Origin: Candidatus Terraquivivens tikiterensis
GTDB taxonomy: Archaea > Thermoproteota > Nitrososphaeria_A > Caldarchaeales > Wolframiiraptoraceae
Assembly (NCBI GenBank): GCA_003056285.1
Contig: NDWU01000018.1
Span: 1 to 36,348 of the forward strand
Reading direction: 5' to 3'
DNA: 36,348 nt
In this document: positions 1 to 7,491 of the stretch, in pieces
Layout of the letters: each line of letters starts with the position of its first letter
Numbering within the stretch: the stretch's first letter is position 1
Made by a program: the position numbers and the translations under genes
The notes under the pieces: model-generated
What the model was told of the DNA's origin: nothing
What the model saw: only the letters and a program-made list of their open reading frames with translations
The model's database searches: none

Positions 1-23
1 TGCTTTAACATTGTGAGCGGGAA

Positions 24-48
24 ATCCCACACCATTCATGGGTGGGAT
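24..48 (+). repeat. Left-end hairpin of the IS200/IS605-type relic
   Basis: Seven-pair outer stem (24-30 with 42-48) plus a four-pair inner stem (32-35 with 38-41), separated by a single unpaired A at 31. Its place upstream of the relic's promoter and ORFs marks it as the left end. Confidence 0.75.
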
Positions 49-87
49 GAAAGCGAACATTTATATATCAAGCTATAATCTATCTAT

Positions 88-228
88 ATGATTGCTATGA
101 GTGAGTGGACAACGATAATGGTGCGAAAAGATACGCGGGATAAGTTGAAAAAGCTTAGAATCGCTAAAAGAGAGTCTTACGATGAGGTTATAAACAGGTT
201 GATTGAGAAATGCAAAAAGTCCAGCTGA
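88..228 (+). CDS. Small ribbon-helix-helix (VapB-like) protein upstream of TnpB relic
   Basis: A 46-residue ORF from ATG at 88, or 43 residues from ATG at 97. The protein starts MIAMSEWTTIMVRKDTRDKL and ends VINRLIEKCKKSS. A short beta strand (TTIMV) followed by two helices, the second with SYDEVINRLI, is the pattern of archaeal RHH antitoxin-type DNA-binding proteins. A TATA-like stretch at 60-68 lies the right distance upstream for a leaderless transcript. Its 3' end overlaps the TnpB relic start (210) by 19 bases, so the two look translationally coupled. It may regulate the element's own promoter. No toxin gene follows; tnpB occupies that place. Confidence 0.6.
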   Translation: MIAMSEWTTIMVRKDTRDKLKKLRIAKRESYDEVINRLIEKCKKSS

Positions 229-533
229 CCTACAAGTTCAGGCTTTACCCGAAGAAGGAGCAAGAGGAACGGCTACTAGAGACCTTAAAGCTGTGCAGTC
301 AGACCTACAATCACTTCTTAGCACAGTGGAATGGGAAGCAAAGGATTCCGAGCGGCACCCCGGAAGGGCTAGGCTACGAAAACCCTTATAGGGACTGGAT
401 TTCTGCATGTAGAATAAAGATGAGGGGATGGGGCAGCCCTGATTCGCCTGCCGAGGTGGAGCCCCTACTGGTAGGGATACCAGCAAGCTCCACCTTTGAA
501 GCAGGAAGCCCACTGGCTTTCAGCCGTGGGTAG
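210..533 (+). pseudogene. TnpB (RNA-guided nuclease) remnant, internally deleted
   Basis: 107 codons in one open frame. The first ~48 residues (YKFRLYPKKEQEERLLETL, then YNHFLAQWNGKQR) are the conserved N-terminus of TnpB/OrfB. The last ~58 residues resemble the disordered C-terminal tail found where the TnpB reading frame runs through the right-end/omega-RNA sequence. The central ~300 residues with the RuvC catalytic residues and zinc finger are missing, so no nuclease can be made. The deletion kept the frame open. The retained 3' part overlaps the right-end hairpin at 508-531 and could still be transcribed as an omega-RNA-like molecule. Confidence 0.8.
508..531 (+). repeat. Right-end hairpin of the IS200/IS605-type relic
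   Basis: GCCCAC (508-513) pairs with GTGGGT (526-531) and GGCT (515-518) with AGCC (522-525), leaving T514 unpaired and a TTC loop. It sits in the last codons of the TnpB relic, as is usual for these elements. Confidence 0.75.
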
Positions 534-591
534 CTCACAAGGAAGGTGCTGATGTTTAGGCATAAGCGCTCTTGAAAGGGTGCGCTAGAGC

Positions 592-1800
592 TTGGAGATA
601 ACGGGTATAGTTGGGAAGGCGAACACTGGCAAGAGCACGCTCTTCTCCGCCATGACGTTAGTGCCCGTCCAGGTAGCGAACTACCCGTTCACGACGATCA
701 AGCCAAACGTCGGCATAACCCATCTTAGGATAGATTGCGTTTGCAGGGAGTTTGGAGTAAAGGACAACCCGAAGAACTCGCTATGCATCAACGGCGTAAG
801 GCTCGTTCCCATCCAGGTAATAGATTGTCCAGGGATAGTAAGGGGTGCCCACGCCGGCAGGGGGTTGGGTCTACAATTCTTGGACGAGATCAGGCAGGCA
901 AGCGCCCTCATCGTTGTGTGCGACGCGGCTGGCGCAACAGACGCAGACGGTAGGCCCGTCGAGCCGGGAACGCACGACCCCGTTGAGGACGTAAGGATGG
1001 TAGAGGAGGAGCTGGCCTTCTGGATTGCAGGGATGATCGAGAAAGACTGGCGAAGGATATGCAGGGCTGTTGAGAATAAACAATCGACTTTGGTTGACGA
1101 GCTGTCCAACAAGCTCTCTGGGTTGGGCATCGCTCCTAGCCACATCGAGCAGTCCATACTATCTTTGGGGATAAACCCTAACGCACCGTCTAAGCTCGGA
1201 AAGAACGAGTTGCTTAGGTTAGCTATGGAGCTACGGGCGCTCTCAAAACCCATACTCGTAGCAGCGAACAAGGTTGATATAGAGGGGTCAGAGAAAGGTG
1301 TCGAGAGGCTTAGGTCTGCCGGCTATAACGTCATACCCTGTAGCGCAGAGGCGGAAAGGATACTCAGGATGGCTGCAGAAAAAGGCCTCGTCCGGTACAC
1401 CCCAGGCGATCCATGCTTTGAGATCGTGGACAGTTCAAAGTTGACGCCGCAACAGAAGAAGACGCTCGAGATGATAGAAGCTCGCGTCTTGGAAAGATGG
1501 GGAAGCACCGGGGTGCAACAACTCATCAACGTAGCCTACCTTGAAATCCTAGGCTACATACCCGTTTACCCAGTCGAGGATGCTGACAAACTTTGCGACA
1601 AGCATGGAAACGTGCTACCCGATGTCTACCTTCTCCCGAAGGGTTCGACCGCAAGAGACCTTGCCTACAAGATCCATAGCGAGCTCGGTAAGGGATTCCT
1701 GTACGCGATAGATGTGAGGACGAAGCTGAGGCTAGGTGAAAAGCATCAGCTTAAGAGCGGGGACGTCATCTCTATAATATCCACGACCAAGCGCGGCTAA
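592..1800 (+). CDS. Obg/YchF-type GTPase with C-terminal TGS domain
   Basis: A 402-residue P-loop NTPase of the archaeal Obg/YchF-related group, the usual length for that group. Visible motifs: Walker A GKANTGKS at 8-15, switch-II DCPG at 78-81, NKVD at 226-229 as the base-recognition motif, and a TGS domain from about 315 to the end (LPKGSTARDLAYKIHSELG). NKVD suggests guanine specificity, though YchF relatives can prefer ATP. Such proteins bind ribosomes and are thought to act in ribosome function or stress. The start is a TTG at 592; no ATG fits the conserved N-terminus better. It lies just downstream of the transposon relic, which leaves about 50 bases for its own promoter. Confidence 0.9.
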   Translation: MEITGIVGKANTGKSTLFSAMTLVPVQVANYPFTTIKPNVGITHLRIDCVCREFGVKDNPKNSLCINGVRLVPIQVIDCPGIVRGAHAGRGLGLQFLDEIRQASALIVVCDAAGATDADGRPVEPGTHDPVEDVRMVEEELAFWIAGMIEKDWRRICRAVENKQSTLVDELSNKLSGLGIAPSHIEQSILSLGINPNAPSKLGKNELLRLAMELRALSKPILVAANKVDIEGSEKGVERLRSAGYNVIPCSAEAERILRMAAEKGLVRYTPGDPCFEIVDSSKLTPQQKKTLEMIEARVLERWGSTGVQQLINVAYLEILGYIPVYPVEDADKLCDKHGNVLPDVYLLPKGSTARDLAYKIHSELGKGFLYAIDVRTKLRLGEKHQLKSGDVISIISTTKRG

Positions 1801-2138
1801 CGTATGAACTTCGAGTAGTAGCCAAGCTCCTTCTTTGGGCCGAAGCTCCTGACACCCATCTCGGCTATCTGCTTCCTCAACCTATCAGCCTCCTCCTTCG
1901 TGACCTCACCCCTAGACTCCAAGTAGTCAACGAGCTTAATGGCCTCCTCGTCCGTGTCGCACCGCCTTATGTAGTCGACTGGTCCCGGAAGGCCACCGCG
2001 TAGCACGTTCATCGCCTCCTCAGCCCTCTCCTCGGAATCCCTCTGGGCATCTATCCTGATGCTCATCTTTTTCTGGACTATCTCTCTGTAAAGGTTCGGG
2101 AACCTCCTCCTAAACTCCTCTATTTCAAAGTCGATCAT
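1797..2138 (-). CDS. DUF2095-like small archaeal protein
   Basis: 113 residues, mostly charged and predicted helical, with an N-terminal EEFRRRFPNLYREI segment and a C-terminal LGYYSKFIR. The composition and motif recall the archaeal DUF2095 family, whose function is unknown. Its start overlaps the stop of the upstream nucleotidyltransferase gene by four bases (2135-2138), the ATGA arrangement of coupled translation. It is the last gene of the ribosomal/KEOPS block. Its own stop overlaps the end of the convergent GTPase gene by four bases. Confidence 0.6.
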   Translation of the reverse strand: MIDFEIEEFRRRFPNLYREIVQKKMSIRIDAQRDSEERAEEAMNVLRGGLPGPVDYIRRCDTDEEAIKLVDYLESRGEVTKEEADRLRKQIAEMGVRSFGPKKELGYYSKFIR

Positions 2139-2791
2139 TCCTCTACCCTCACCCTACCCTTTGGGACCCTGAGCTCTGCCGAATCCCTCGAGAGCAATTC
2201 CTCCAGCTCATCAATGCTCAGACCCTTCTTTAGGTCTCCGAATATCTCACACCTAGCGGGCTTATTAAGCATTCCCGGCTCTTTCACTATTATTTCTAAG
2301 TCGTAGCCCCTTCTTGACTTCCCCCTAATCCTATAAAGAGACCCGAGCCTCATCTGTTCAGGAAGGTTTACCTCCTCCCGTGCCGATATCTTGCTCACTA
2401 CGCCCTCTAGCCTCGAGAGGACGGCATTCAAATCTTCGGTGTAAACTTCTATATCGATGTCGCTCCTTGGCGTAAGTACGCCGCGCCATACGCTGCCTAC
2501 AAGGCGGGGCGCGAACGCTGAGAGGGCCTTCATGACTTCTAGCGCCTCCTCCCTCATAGACTTAAGCCTTTCCGTGTACGCTGCTCCCTCGACCTCTTCT
2601 GCATACCTTCTCAACTCCATCGCGACCTCGTAGTTGCTAGGCATGACCTTAAGCCCAAGATTCTCAGCCGCGACCTCCTTCGCCTCTTTATACTCTGAGG
2701 CAAGACCTTCGTACAGGAGGATTGCTGCCTGCCTCGCCACCATCGACCTGCTTTCCTTTCTATCTAAAGGCCTCCTGTTCAAGGTATTCAT
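2135..2791 (-). CDS. Nucleotidyltransferase-fold protein (Pol beta superfamily)
   Basis: 218 residues. The signature is GSVWRG at 99-104 followed by TPRSDIDIEVY at 107-117, giving the G-S...D-x-D arrangement of the DNA polymerase beta/CCA-adding enzyme nucleotidyltransferase fold, with D111 and D113 as likely metal ligands. The N-terminal ~90 residues are helical and resemble a domain fused to the same fold in other archaeal proteins (VMPSNYEVAMEL). A CCA-adding enzyme would be about twice as long, so this is not one. Substrate unknown. ATG at 2791 is used; Met17 is an alternative start. An A/T-rich gap after eS1 could carry its promoter. Confidence 0.75.
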   Translation of the reverse strand: MNTLNRRPLDRKESRSMVARQAAILLYEGLASEYKEAKEVAAENLGLKVMPSNYEVAMELRRYAEEVEGAAYTERLKSMREEALEVMKALSAFAPRLVGSVWRGVLTPRSDIDIEVYTEDLNAVLSRLEGVVSKISAREEVNLPEQMRLGSLYRIRGKSRRGYDLEIIVKEPGMLNKPARCEIFGDLKKGLSIDELEELLSRDSAELRVPKGRVRVEE

Positions 2792-2836
2792 TCAAAAAAG
2801 GTATACGTGCATCGAATTTATGTTTTACTTAATGTC

Positions 2837-3451
2837 CTATCCTCCTTGGGCCAGCTCCTCCAACCTTTCCTTGGAGTAAACCCACTCCGGGATCTTAAGG
2901 ACCTTAGACTTAACGACGCCGACGTGTCTAAAGAGGGCGATCTTCTTCGCCGAGTTAAATATATCAGATGCAGACTTTCCCAAAACCATCTCCTGTGAAA
3001 ACTGTTCCAACGTTAAGCTCTGCCCAGCTTTCGTTACTATCTCCTTCATGATGTGCCTTATCTTTCTCTCCTTACCCCGCCTTATCCTGTTTATCGTGAA
3101 CGCCGTGATGGTCAACCTAAGGTGGAATCCGTCCTTCGTCGTAACGTCGAATATGCCATCTACCTTTGTGCTACCCCTCCTGACCAAGCTCCTTAAGAAT
3201 TCCCTTCCGTATTCGTGACCATAGAATATCGTAGAGGCGGAAGAATCCTCGACGCCGACTATCTTGAAGTATATCAGTAGATAGTGTTTGGATGGGTCGC
3301 CCGTAAGCTGGTACAGATCGGTCCTTATTACCCTACCGACTACTCGGCTAGGATCCGACGCTAGTATCGTGCCTATCTCCCGCCCACCAAAGTAGGGCGG
3401 CGAATACACCGTTATCAGATGCTTGACCTTTTCACCCGTCTTCTTGGACAT
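2837..3451 (-). CDS. rps3ae: 30S ribosomal protein eS1 (S3Ae)
   Basis: 204 residues, the normal archaeal length. Features typical of the family are YSPPYFGGREIGTILASDP near the N-terminus, GHEYGREFLRSLVRRGSTKV in the middle and the basic RIRRGKERKIRHIMKEIV segment. It is a small-subunit protein near the mRNA exit channel. The start is an ATG with a strong ribosome binding site, GAGGAGGG on the minus strand at 3457-3464, five bases upstream. It follows pcc1, RecJ-like and uS15 on the same strand, an order known from many archaea. Confidence 0.95.
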   Translation of the reverse strand: MSKKTGEKVKHLITVYSPPYFGGREIGTILASDPSRVVGRVIRTDLYQLTGDPSKHYLLIYFKIVGVEDSSASTIFYGHEYGREFLRSLVRRGSTKVDGIFDVTTKDGFHLRLTITAFTINRIRRGKERKIRHIMKEIVTKAGQSLTLEQFSQEMVLGKSASDIFNSAKKIALFRHVGVVKSKVLKIPEWVYSKERLEELAQGG

Positions 3452-3456
3452 TCGAG

Positions 3457-3464
3457 CCCTCCTC
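3457..3464 (-). promoter_or_regulatory. Ribosome binding site of eS1 gene
   Basis: GAGGAGGG five bases before the ATG at 3451, one of the strongest Shine-Dalgarno matches in the window. It fixes the start of the eS1 gene. Confidence 0.8.
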
Positions 3465-3496
3465 GGTTTCAGCCTTTTCCGATTTTTCTGAAAAGT

Positions 3497-3790
3497 TCAC
3501 TTATTAATCTTTGCTTTCACTTCAGAAATTACCTTATTTATAAGGGATGCCATCGATAGGACGTCGTCGAGCGTGTTCAGGAGCGAGTGGACGGACCTCC
3601 TGCACTCGACCTCCAAAACGAGCTTGCGCTCCTCCGCATACATCGAGAGCCTCAGACCATCAGGGAGCGGTAGATTATCAGGCGATAGTGCGGAAGCGAC
3701 GAGCCTCGCCTCCTCCTCTGAATCGTAGGTTATCTCAAGCACTGCCCTGATGGGCTCCCCTTCAAAGCTGAGACCCAACCCTTCTGTCAA
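3497..3790 (-). CDS. pcc1: KEOPS complex subunit Pcc1
   Basis: 97 residues with the Pcc1 pattern: a beta strand and helix (RAVLEITYDSEEEARLVASAL), a central DGLRLSMY.. strand pair, and a C-terminal helix with RRSVHSLLNTLDDVLSMASL. Pcc1 is the dimerising subunit of KEOPS, which makes N6-threonylcarbamoyladenosine at position 37 of ANN-decoding tRNAs. The annotated start is a TTG at 3790 that overlaps the RecJ-like gene by 29 bases. A later TTG at 3778 or GTG at 3742 would also keep the domain, so the exact N-terminus is open. Confidence 0.85.
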   Translation of the reverse strand: MTEGLGLSFEGEPIRAVLEITYDSEEEARLVASALSPDNLPLPDGLRLSMYAEERKLVLEVECRRSVHSLLNTLDDVLSMASLINKVISEVKAKINK

Positions 3791-5189
3791 CCTCCTTCAG
3801 GAACAGCTCAAGCGCATCTGCGGGCACGTCGGCTCCCGCTGCGACGTTGTGCCCTCCGCCCCTGCCGCCCACGCTACCGGCTACCTCTGAGAGGATGCTT
3901 CCCAAGTTGATTCCCCTCTCAACGTGCGACCTGCTAGCCCTGGCGGATACCTTAATCCTATCGCCATGCCTTGCCCATGCTATTAGGACCTTATCCTGCG
4001 GTATCATGCCAGAGGATGAGATGAGCGATGCCAAGGAGCTAACCTGCCTCTCATCTATCAAATCCCCGCCGTTGATGACTACGATGTGCTCCATGCTCGT
4101 CATGGCATCCGGTCTTGTAATTAGCTCCATGTTCTTTGCCATCTGAACCCTGTAATCTTCCAGGAGTTTCTGCGCCTCCTCCAGCAAGCCTCCCCTAACG
4201 CCAGCGGCTACTGCCATCCCAACCCAAGCGTTGCCGGTCTTCCCGCAGGCGTTCAGGAGCCAGGCAAACTCCCTAGCATCCCTAAGGTAGGTCCACCTGT
4301 CTTCCTCGGCCAGCTCATAGACCGTTCCTATCAGCTCCCTCGCGATGCTGCTCGCCGGCAGCCCTTTGGATGCGAGGAAGGATATTATCCCGTTATAAAG
4401 CCTTGACTTTTCCTCCTCGGTAAGGTCGGCGAGGACGCGCCATGCGTCGCCTTCTTTGACCTTTATGCCCAAAGAGGCGATCAGGCTGTAGCATGCGTCC
4501 TCCCTGCCCGTTAACCCTGGCAAGAACGGGCTGGATGTGCTCGCGAGCGCCACGTGGAGTGGCCTGAAGCTCCTGCCGAAAAGTATTAGGTCCTCCGTGG
4601 TATGCATGAGGCCCCTCTCGACGGCCTCCTCGACTATCTTCGCGTTTACGCCCCTCAACCTCCTCTGGCCATCCTTATCCTGCAGGTCGCCGAGGGCGCC
4701 TACCACGGCGATAGGGGAATAAACGTAGTTCTCCTCGTCAAGCGCCCTCGAGACCAAATAGGCCAAGCCCGAGGCGCTTACCTGCGTCGCGCCGTCCAGG
4801 CCTTGGAAGTGGGGGTTCAGGTGGAAGAAGCCCTTCGGGACGTCAAGGCTCTGCGGCTGGTGGTGGTCGATGATGACGACCCTCCTTTCGCCGAATCTGT
4901 TATGTATCTCCTTCACGTAACCGCTCCCTATATCAAGGAAGACTATGCAGTCAGCGCCCACCAAACCCTCTTCGGCTTGCCGAAAAAGCTCATCGATTCT
5001 GTTGACAGACCTTGCAAGAAACCTCGCATCCTTCCTCCACAGCGAGCCCACCATGATCCCGCAGGCCGAAAGGGCATCCGCGTCGTTGTGGCAAACGAGT
5101 AGCAGGAGGCTATCCTGCTCGATGCACTCTTTTATGACCTCGGCTGCGTTCGCGGCCGAGTATAGCAGCCGCTCGTAAGGCTCATTCAT
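3762..5189 (-). CDS. Archaeal RecJ-like DHH-family nuclease
   Basis: 475 residues. N-terminal DHH domain: HNDADA at 34-39, D86 in FLDIGSG, the DHH triad at 108-110, and D168 in GALGDLQD. The C-terminal DHHA1 domain ends in a glycine-rich GGRGGGHNVAAGA near 445-457. Metal-binding Asp and His residues are all present, so the enzyme should be active as a 5'-3' or 3'-5' single-strand nuclease. Archaeal relatives bind the CMG replication helicase (GAN) or act in RNA turnover. The gene lies six bases after uS15 and overlaps pcc1, the conserved archaeal order, which suggests expression with translation genes. Confidence 0.9.
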   Translation of the reverse strand: MNEPYERLLYSAANAAEVIKECIEQDSLLLLVCHNDADALSACGIMVGSLWRKDARFLARSVNRIDELFRQAEEGLVGADCIVFLDIGSGYVKEIHNRFGERRVVIIDHHQPQSLDVPKGFFHLNPHFQGLDGATQVSASGLAYLVSRALDEENYVYSPIAVVGALGDLQDKDGQRRLRGVNAKIVEEAVERGLMHTTEDLILFGRSFRPLHVALASTSSPFLPGLTGREDACYSLIASLGIKVKEGDAWRVLADLTEEEKSRLYNGIISFLASKGLPASSIARELIGTVYELAEEDRWTYLRDAREFAWLLNACGKTGNAWVGMAVAAGVRGGLLEEAQKLLEDYRVQMAKNMELITRPDAMTSMEHIVVINGGDLIDERQVSSLASLISSSGMIPQDKVLIAWARHGDRIKVSARASRSHVERGINLGSILSEVAGSVGGRGGGHNVAAGADVPADALELFLKEVDRRVGSQL

Positions 5190-5195
5190 CTTATG

Positions 5196-5639
5196 CTAGG
5201 CTACCTCCCCTATCGGAGGCACCCACTCAGGAGGCAACTCCCCTATCCTCTTATAGTACTTGATTAGCCTTCTCACCTTGGACTCGATCAGCTGGAGTCT
5301 ATGGACGTTTGCCCTATCGGACTTGAACCTCTCAAGGTGCTTCCTCATCCTCATCACCTTGGCCAGGAGGTTCTCCAGATCCTCCGGTATGCCTGTGTAT
5401 AGGCCGTTCTCTTTAAGTATCTGCTTGATGCTCTTCCCGGTTATCTGCTTGACGAGGGGTACGCCATGGCTGTCCCTCAGGATTGTGCCTATCATGCTGG
5501 GCTTGTAACCCTGCTTGTAGTACTCTACTACTAGGCTTTCGACCTCCTCAGGCGTCATCTTTACCCAAGCCGGCGGAAGCTTGCTTATGGGCCTCACGGA
5601 GCCTGACTTTCCGCGCCTCCTAGCATGCATCCTTGCCAT
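5196..5639 (-). CDS. rps15: 30S ribosomal protein uS15
   Basis: 147 residues from ATG at 5639, beginning MARMHARRRGKSGS, the standard archaeal uS15 N-terminus. An in-frame extension to 5804 exists but encodes only the antisense of mptE. The body has the family pattern (PISKLPPAWVKMTPEEVE, then the helical RNA-binding region HLERFKSDRANVHRLQLIESKVRRLIKYYKR). uS15 binds 16S rRNA early in 30S assembly. An A/T-rich stretch around 5665-5675 (GTATTTTTAGG on the minus strand) about 30 bases upstream is a likely TATA element, giving the ribosomal part of the block its own promoter. Confidence 0.95.
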   Translation of the reverse strand: MARMHARRRGKSGSVRPISKLPPAWVKMTPEEVESLVVEYYKQGYKPSMIGTILRDSHGVPLVKQITGKSIKQILKENGLYTGIPEDLENLLAKVMRMRKHLERFKSDRANVHRLQLIESKVRRLIKYYKRIGELPPEWVPPIGEVA

Positions 5640-5692
5640 GCTTGTTCGGGAGGATGTCTGGCGAAGTCCTAAAAATACCTTTAGCCCGTTTT

Positions 5693-6526
5693 TCATTCTA
5701 CGCGGCTGAGCTCGCCAAAGGAATTCAGCCTCCTTATCCCCCTTAGCTCCACGCCGTAAGAGGTAAGGTTGTACATACGGACCCTTGCCTTCTTCGCCAA
5801 CCATTCGAGGAGCATCTTCGCTATCCTTAGCTTCTTTCTCTTAACCCTAAGGCGTTCGGGCGTTAGGAGGCCGACCGGTTTCGAGTAAGGTCCTACCTCC
5901 TCCCCCAGATCCATCCCCGCAAGGACGATGGCCCTAACGCCGACCGAGGAGCAAAGGAAGGCCGTCCTGTCGCCGTCAGTAAAGCCTCCGAAGTTGTACA
6001 GGCATCCGAATGGCTCGGTCTGGGTCGTAGGCAAAACCCTACAGTCAACTAAGGATAGAAAGCTTTCAAGCCGGCTTATGTTATCGCCGTGCGCGTGGAC
6101 CACGAGCATAGAGCCGAGCGCGTAAACCCTCAGCAGGTCCTCGATGGGGCCGTCCAGATCAGTAACGACTACGTCGGGAATTATCCCGTGCTTAAGCAGC
6201 GCCGTCGTGGCACCATCGGCGGCCAGAACGGCAAACTCTTCCTTGTGCGGAAACTCGGCGAACTTCTTGACGTCGGCCTCGAGGGAAGGGCCGGCACCGA
6301 ACACGAGGGAGAACCTACCGGAAAGCATACGTTCGGCCTGCGTAACGTCCAGGGCCTTTCCCCTGACCATGGAATCGAGAAGCCTAGCGGCCTCGAGGTC
6401 TGCTAGGGCATCGAGCCCGCACTCCTTGACTATGCCGCCATACCATCCCAACCACTCTTCCAAGGTTATCCAAGGGTTGTGGAGCTTTCCCACGTTACTC
6501 GACGGCCCCTCGGCTACCCATGCCAT
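5693..6526 (-). CDS. mptE: 6-hydroxymethyl-7,8-dihydropterin pyrophosphokinase, MptE type
   Basis: 277 residues of the archaeal DUF115/MptE family, unrelated to bacterial FolK. Motifs seen: GAGPSL at 78-82, AADGAT at 102-107, VVTDLDG at 120-126, HAHGDN at 144-149 and GGFTDGDR at 180-187. The family transfers pyrophosphate from ATP to 6-hydroxymethyl-dihydropterin, the activated pterin for tetrahydromethanopterin (or folate-like) synthesis. It overlaps the 3' end of mptA by 13 bases, so the two are translated from one message. The dihydroneopterin aldolase step (MptD) is not encoded in this window. Confidence 0.88.
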   Translation of the reverse strand: MAWVAEGPSSNVGKLHNPWITLEEWLGWYGGIVKECGLDALADLEAARLLDSMVRGKALDVTQAERMLSGRFSLVFGAGPSLEADVKKFAEFPHKEEFAVLAADGATTALLKHGIIPDVVVTDLDGPIEDLLRVYALGSMLVVHAHGDNISRLESFLSLVDCRVLPTTQTEPFGCLYNFGGFTDGDRTAFLCSSVGVRAIVLAGMDLGEEVGPYSKPVGLLTPERLRVKRKKLRIAKMLLEWLAKKARVRMYNLTSYGVELRGIRRLNSFGELSRVE

Positions 6527-7437
6527 CGAGGAGCGAGCGCTCTCCTAACCTCACCCACGGTGGTCCTGATGGAGGCTACCATGTCGTGTCCATGGACGCT
6601 CTCCATGCTCCTCACCCTCACAAAGATGGCACAGCTATCTCTAACCTTTAGCTCAGACGTTCCCTTGGCTATCCATCTCGCCACGTCTTCTACGAACCTC
6701 GGTTTCATAACGGCACCCATAACAACTTCGGCCTCGTCGTCCCTCTTGAGCAGCTCGTATGTTGCGGAGCTCATGGAATCGTTGACTATCTTAACGAGGT
6801 CCATTACGTCAACGCTATCCTCTGAGACATCGACGATGAGCGTGCCCTTACACCTCTGTGTATGGGTCGCTATAGGCAGCCCCTTGATTACCCGCTCAAA
6901 GGGCTCCCCGTCGATGTCAGCCAACCTTTTCCTACACGCTTCCTTTATAATCTCTAGCGCGCAAGGACAAGCCGTCATGCCCACGACAGTTACGCCCACC
7001 ATCTTCCTTAACGAGAAGGCATCCCCTTCCCTAGTAGCATAGCTCCTGGCGTGTAAGATGAAGGTCTCGTGGGAGGTGCGGCCCGATGGCATCCTGCTTT
7101 CGTAGAAAGCAGTCGCATCGGCCTTCACGTAGGATCTTCTCGAGTACTCGTGCTTTTTCAAGAGGGAAACCGCTACTTCTGCCGTCAGGTCTTCTAGCCT
7201 GAAGACCTTCCCCTCGTACGCCCTAACTATCTCGACTATGGGCTCGTAGTTCCTAGACGCATGCACGCCACGGCGGTCTGGCGGAAGGTCTATGAAGGCA
7301 CCGAACCTTGATACCATGAATATCCCCAGGTCGCCTAGCCTGACATGGCCTGCCGGCATCCTTACACCATCTATCCCGACCATCTGGATGGGAAGCTTTA
7401 CGTCGGGCTGCTCGTCCTTTATATCCGGGATGGCCAT
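6514..7437 (-). CDS. mptA: GTP cyclohydrolase MptA (GTP cyclohydrolase IV family)
   Basis: 307 residues from ATG at 7437, where the protein begins MAIPDIKDEQPDVKLP, matching the family N-terminus. Longer starts at 7488 and 7527 are possible, but the second overlaps the divergent gene. The family motifs are present: GVHASRN near residue 58, MTACPCALEI near 154-163 and THTQRCKG near 191-198, with His and Cys residues that bind the catalytic iron. MptA opens the GTP ring to give 7,8-dihydroneopterin 2',3'-cyclic phosphate, the first step towards methanopterin. It overlaps mptE and diverges from the beta-RFAP synthase gene of the same pathway. Confidence 0.9.
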   Translation of the reverse strand: MAIPDIKDEQPDVKLPIQMVGIDGVRMPAGHVRLGDLGIFMVSRFGAFIDLPPDRRGVHASRNYEPIVEIVRAYEGKVFRLEDLTAEVAVSLLKKHEYSRRSYVKADATAFYESRMPSGRTSHETFILHARSYATREGDAFSLRKMVGVTVVGMTACPCALEIIKEACRKRLADIDGEPFERVIKGLPIATHTQRCKGTLIVDVSEDSVDVMDLVKIVNDSMSSATYELLKRDDEAEVVMGAVMKPRFVEDVARWIAKGTSELKVRDSCAIFVRVRSMESVHGHDMVASIRTTVGEVRRALAPRWHG

Positions 7438-7491
7438 CCTAAGCTCAGCGCTAAGCGGATAGCTTAACTGGGATTTAACGGTGAGCATCTT
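7438..7491. promoter_or_regulatory. Compact divergent promoter region, mptA / beta-RFAP synthase
   Basis: Only 54 bases separate the chosen starts of two divergent methanopterin genes. A/T-rich elements TAGCTTAAC (about 7460-7468) and GATTTAACGG (about 7472-7481) could be TATA boxes, one for each direction. With the longer mptA start at 7488 the gap would shrink to three bases, which argues for the shorter protein. One region serving both genes would let a single regulator control the pathway. Confidence 0.5.

Larger units (their letters stand above)
1..540 (+). mobile_element. Internally deleted IS200/IS605-family element with both ends
   Basis: Two hairpins bound this stretch. The left one spans 24-48: ATCCCAC pairs with GTGGGAT, with an inner CCAT/ATGG stem and one unpaired A. 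The right one spans 508-531: GCCCAC pairs with GTGGGT, an inner GGCT/AGCC stem, and one unpaired T at 514. Imperfect terminal hairpins of this kind are the recognition sites of the Y1 transposase TnpA in IS200/IS605 elements. Between them lie a small ribbon-helix-helix-like ORF and a TnpB gene cut down to its two termini. There is no tnpA, so movement would need TnpA supplied in trans. Exact outer ends are uncertain because these elements make no target duplication. Confidence 0.8.

Noticed and set aside
210-533. Active TnpB nuclease
   Set aside because: The RuvC catalytic region and zinc finger are deleted; only about 107 of roughly 400 residues remain.
5196-5804. A longer uS15 protein starting at 5804
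   Set aside because: The extra 55 residues are antisense to mptE and unlike any uS15; the family N-terminus MARMHARRRGKSGS begins at 5639.
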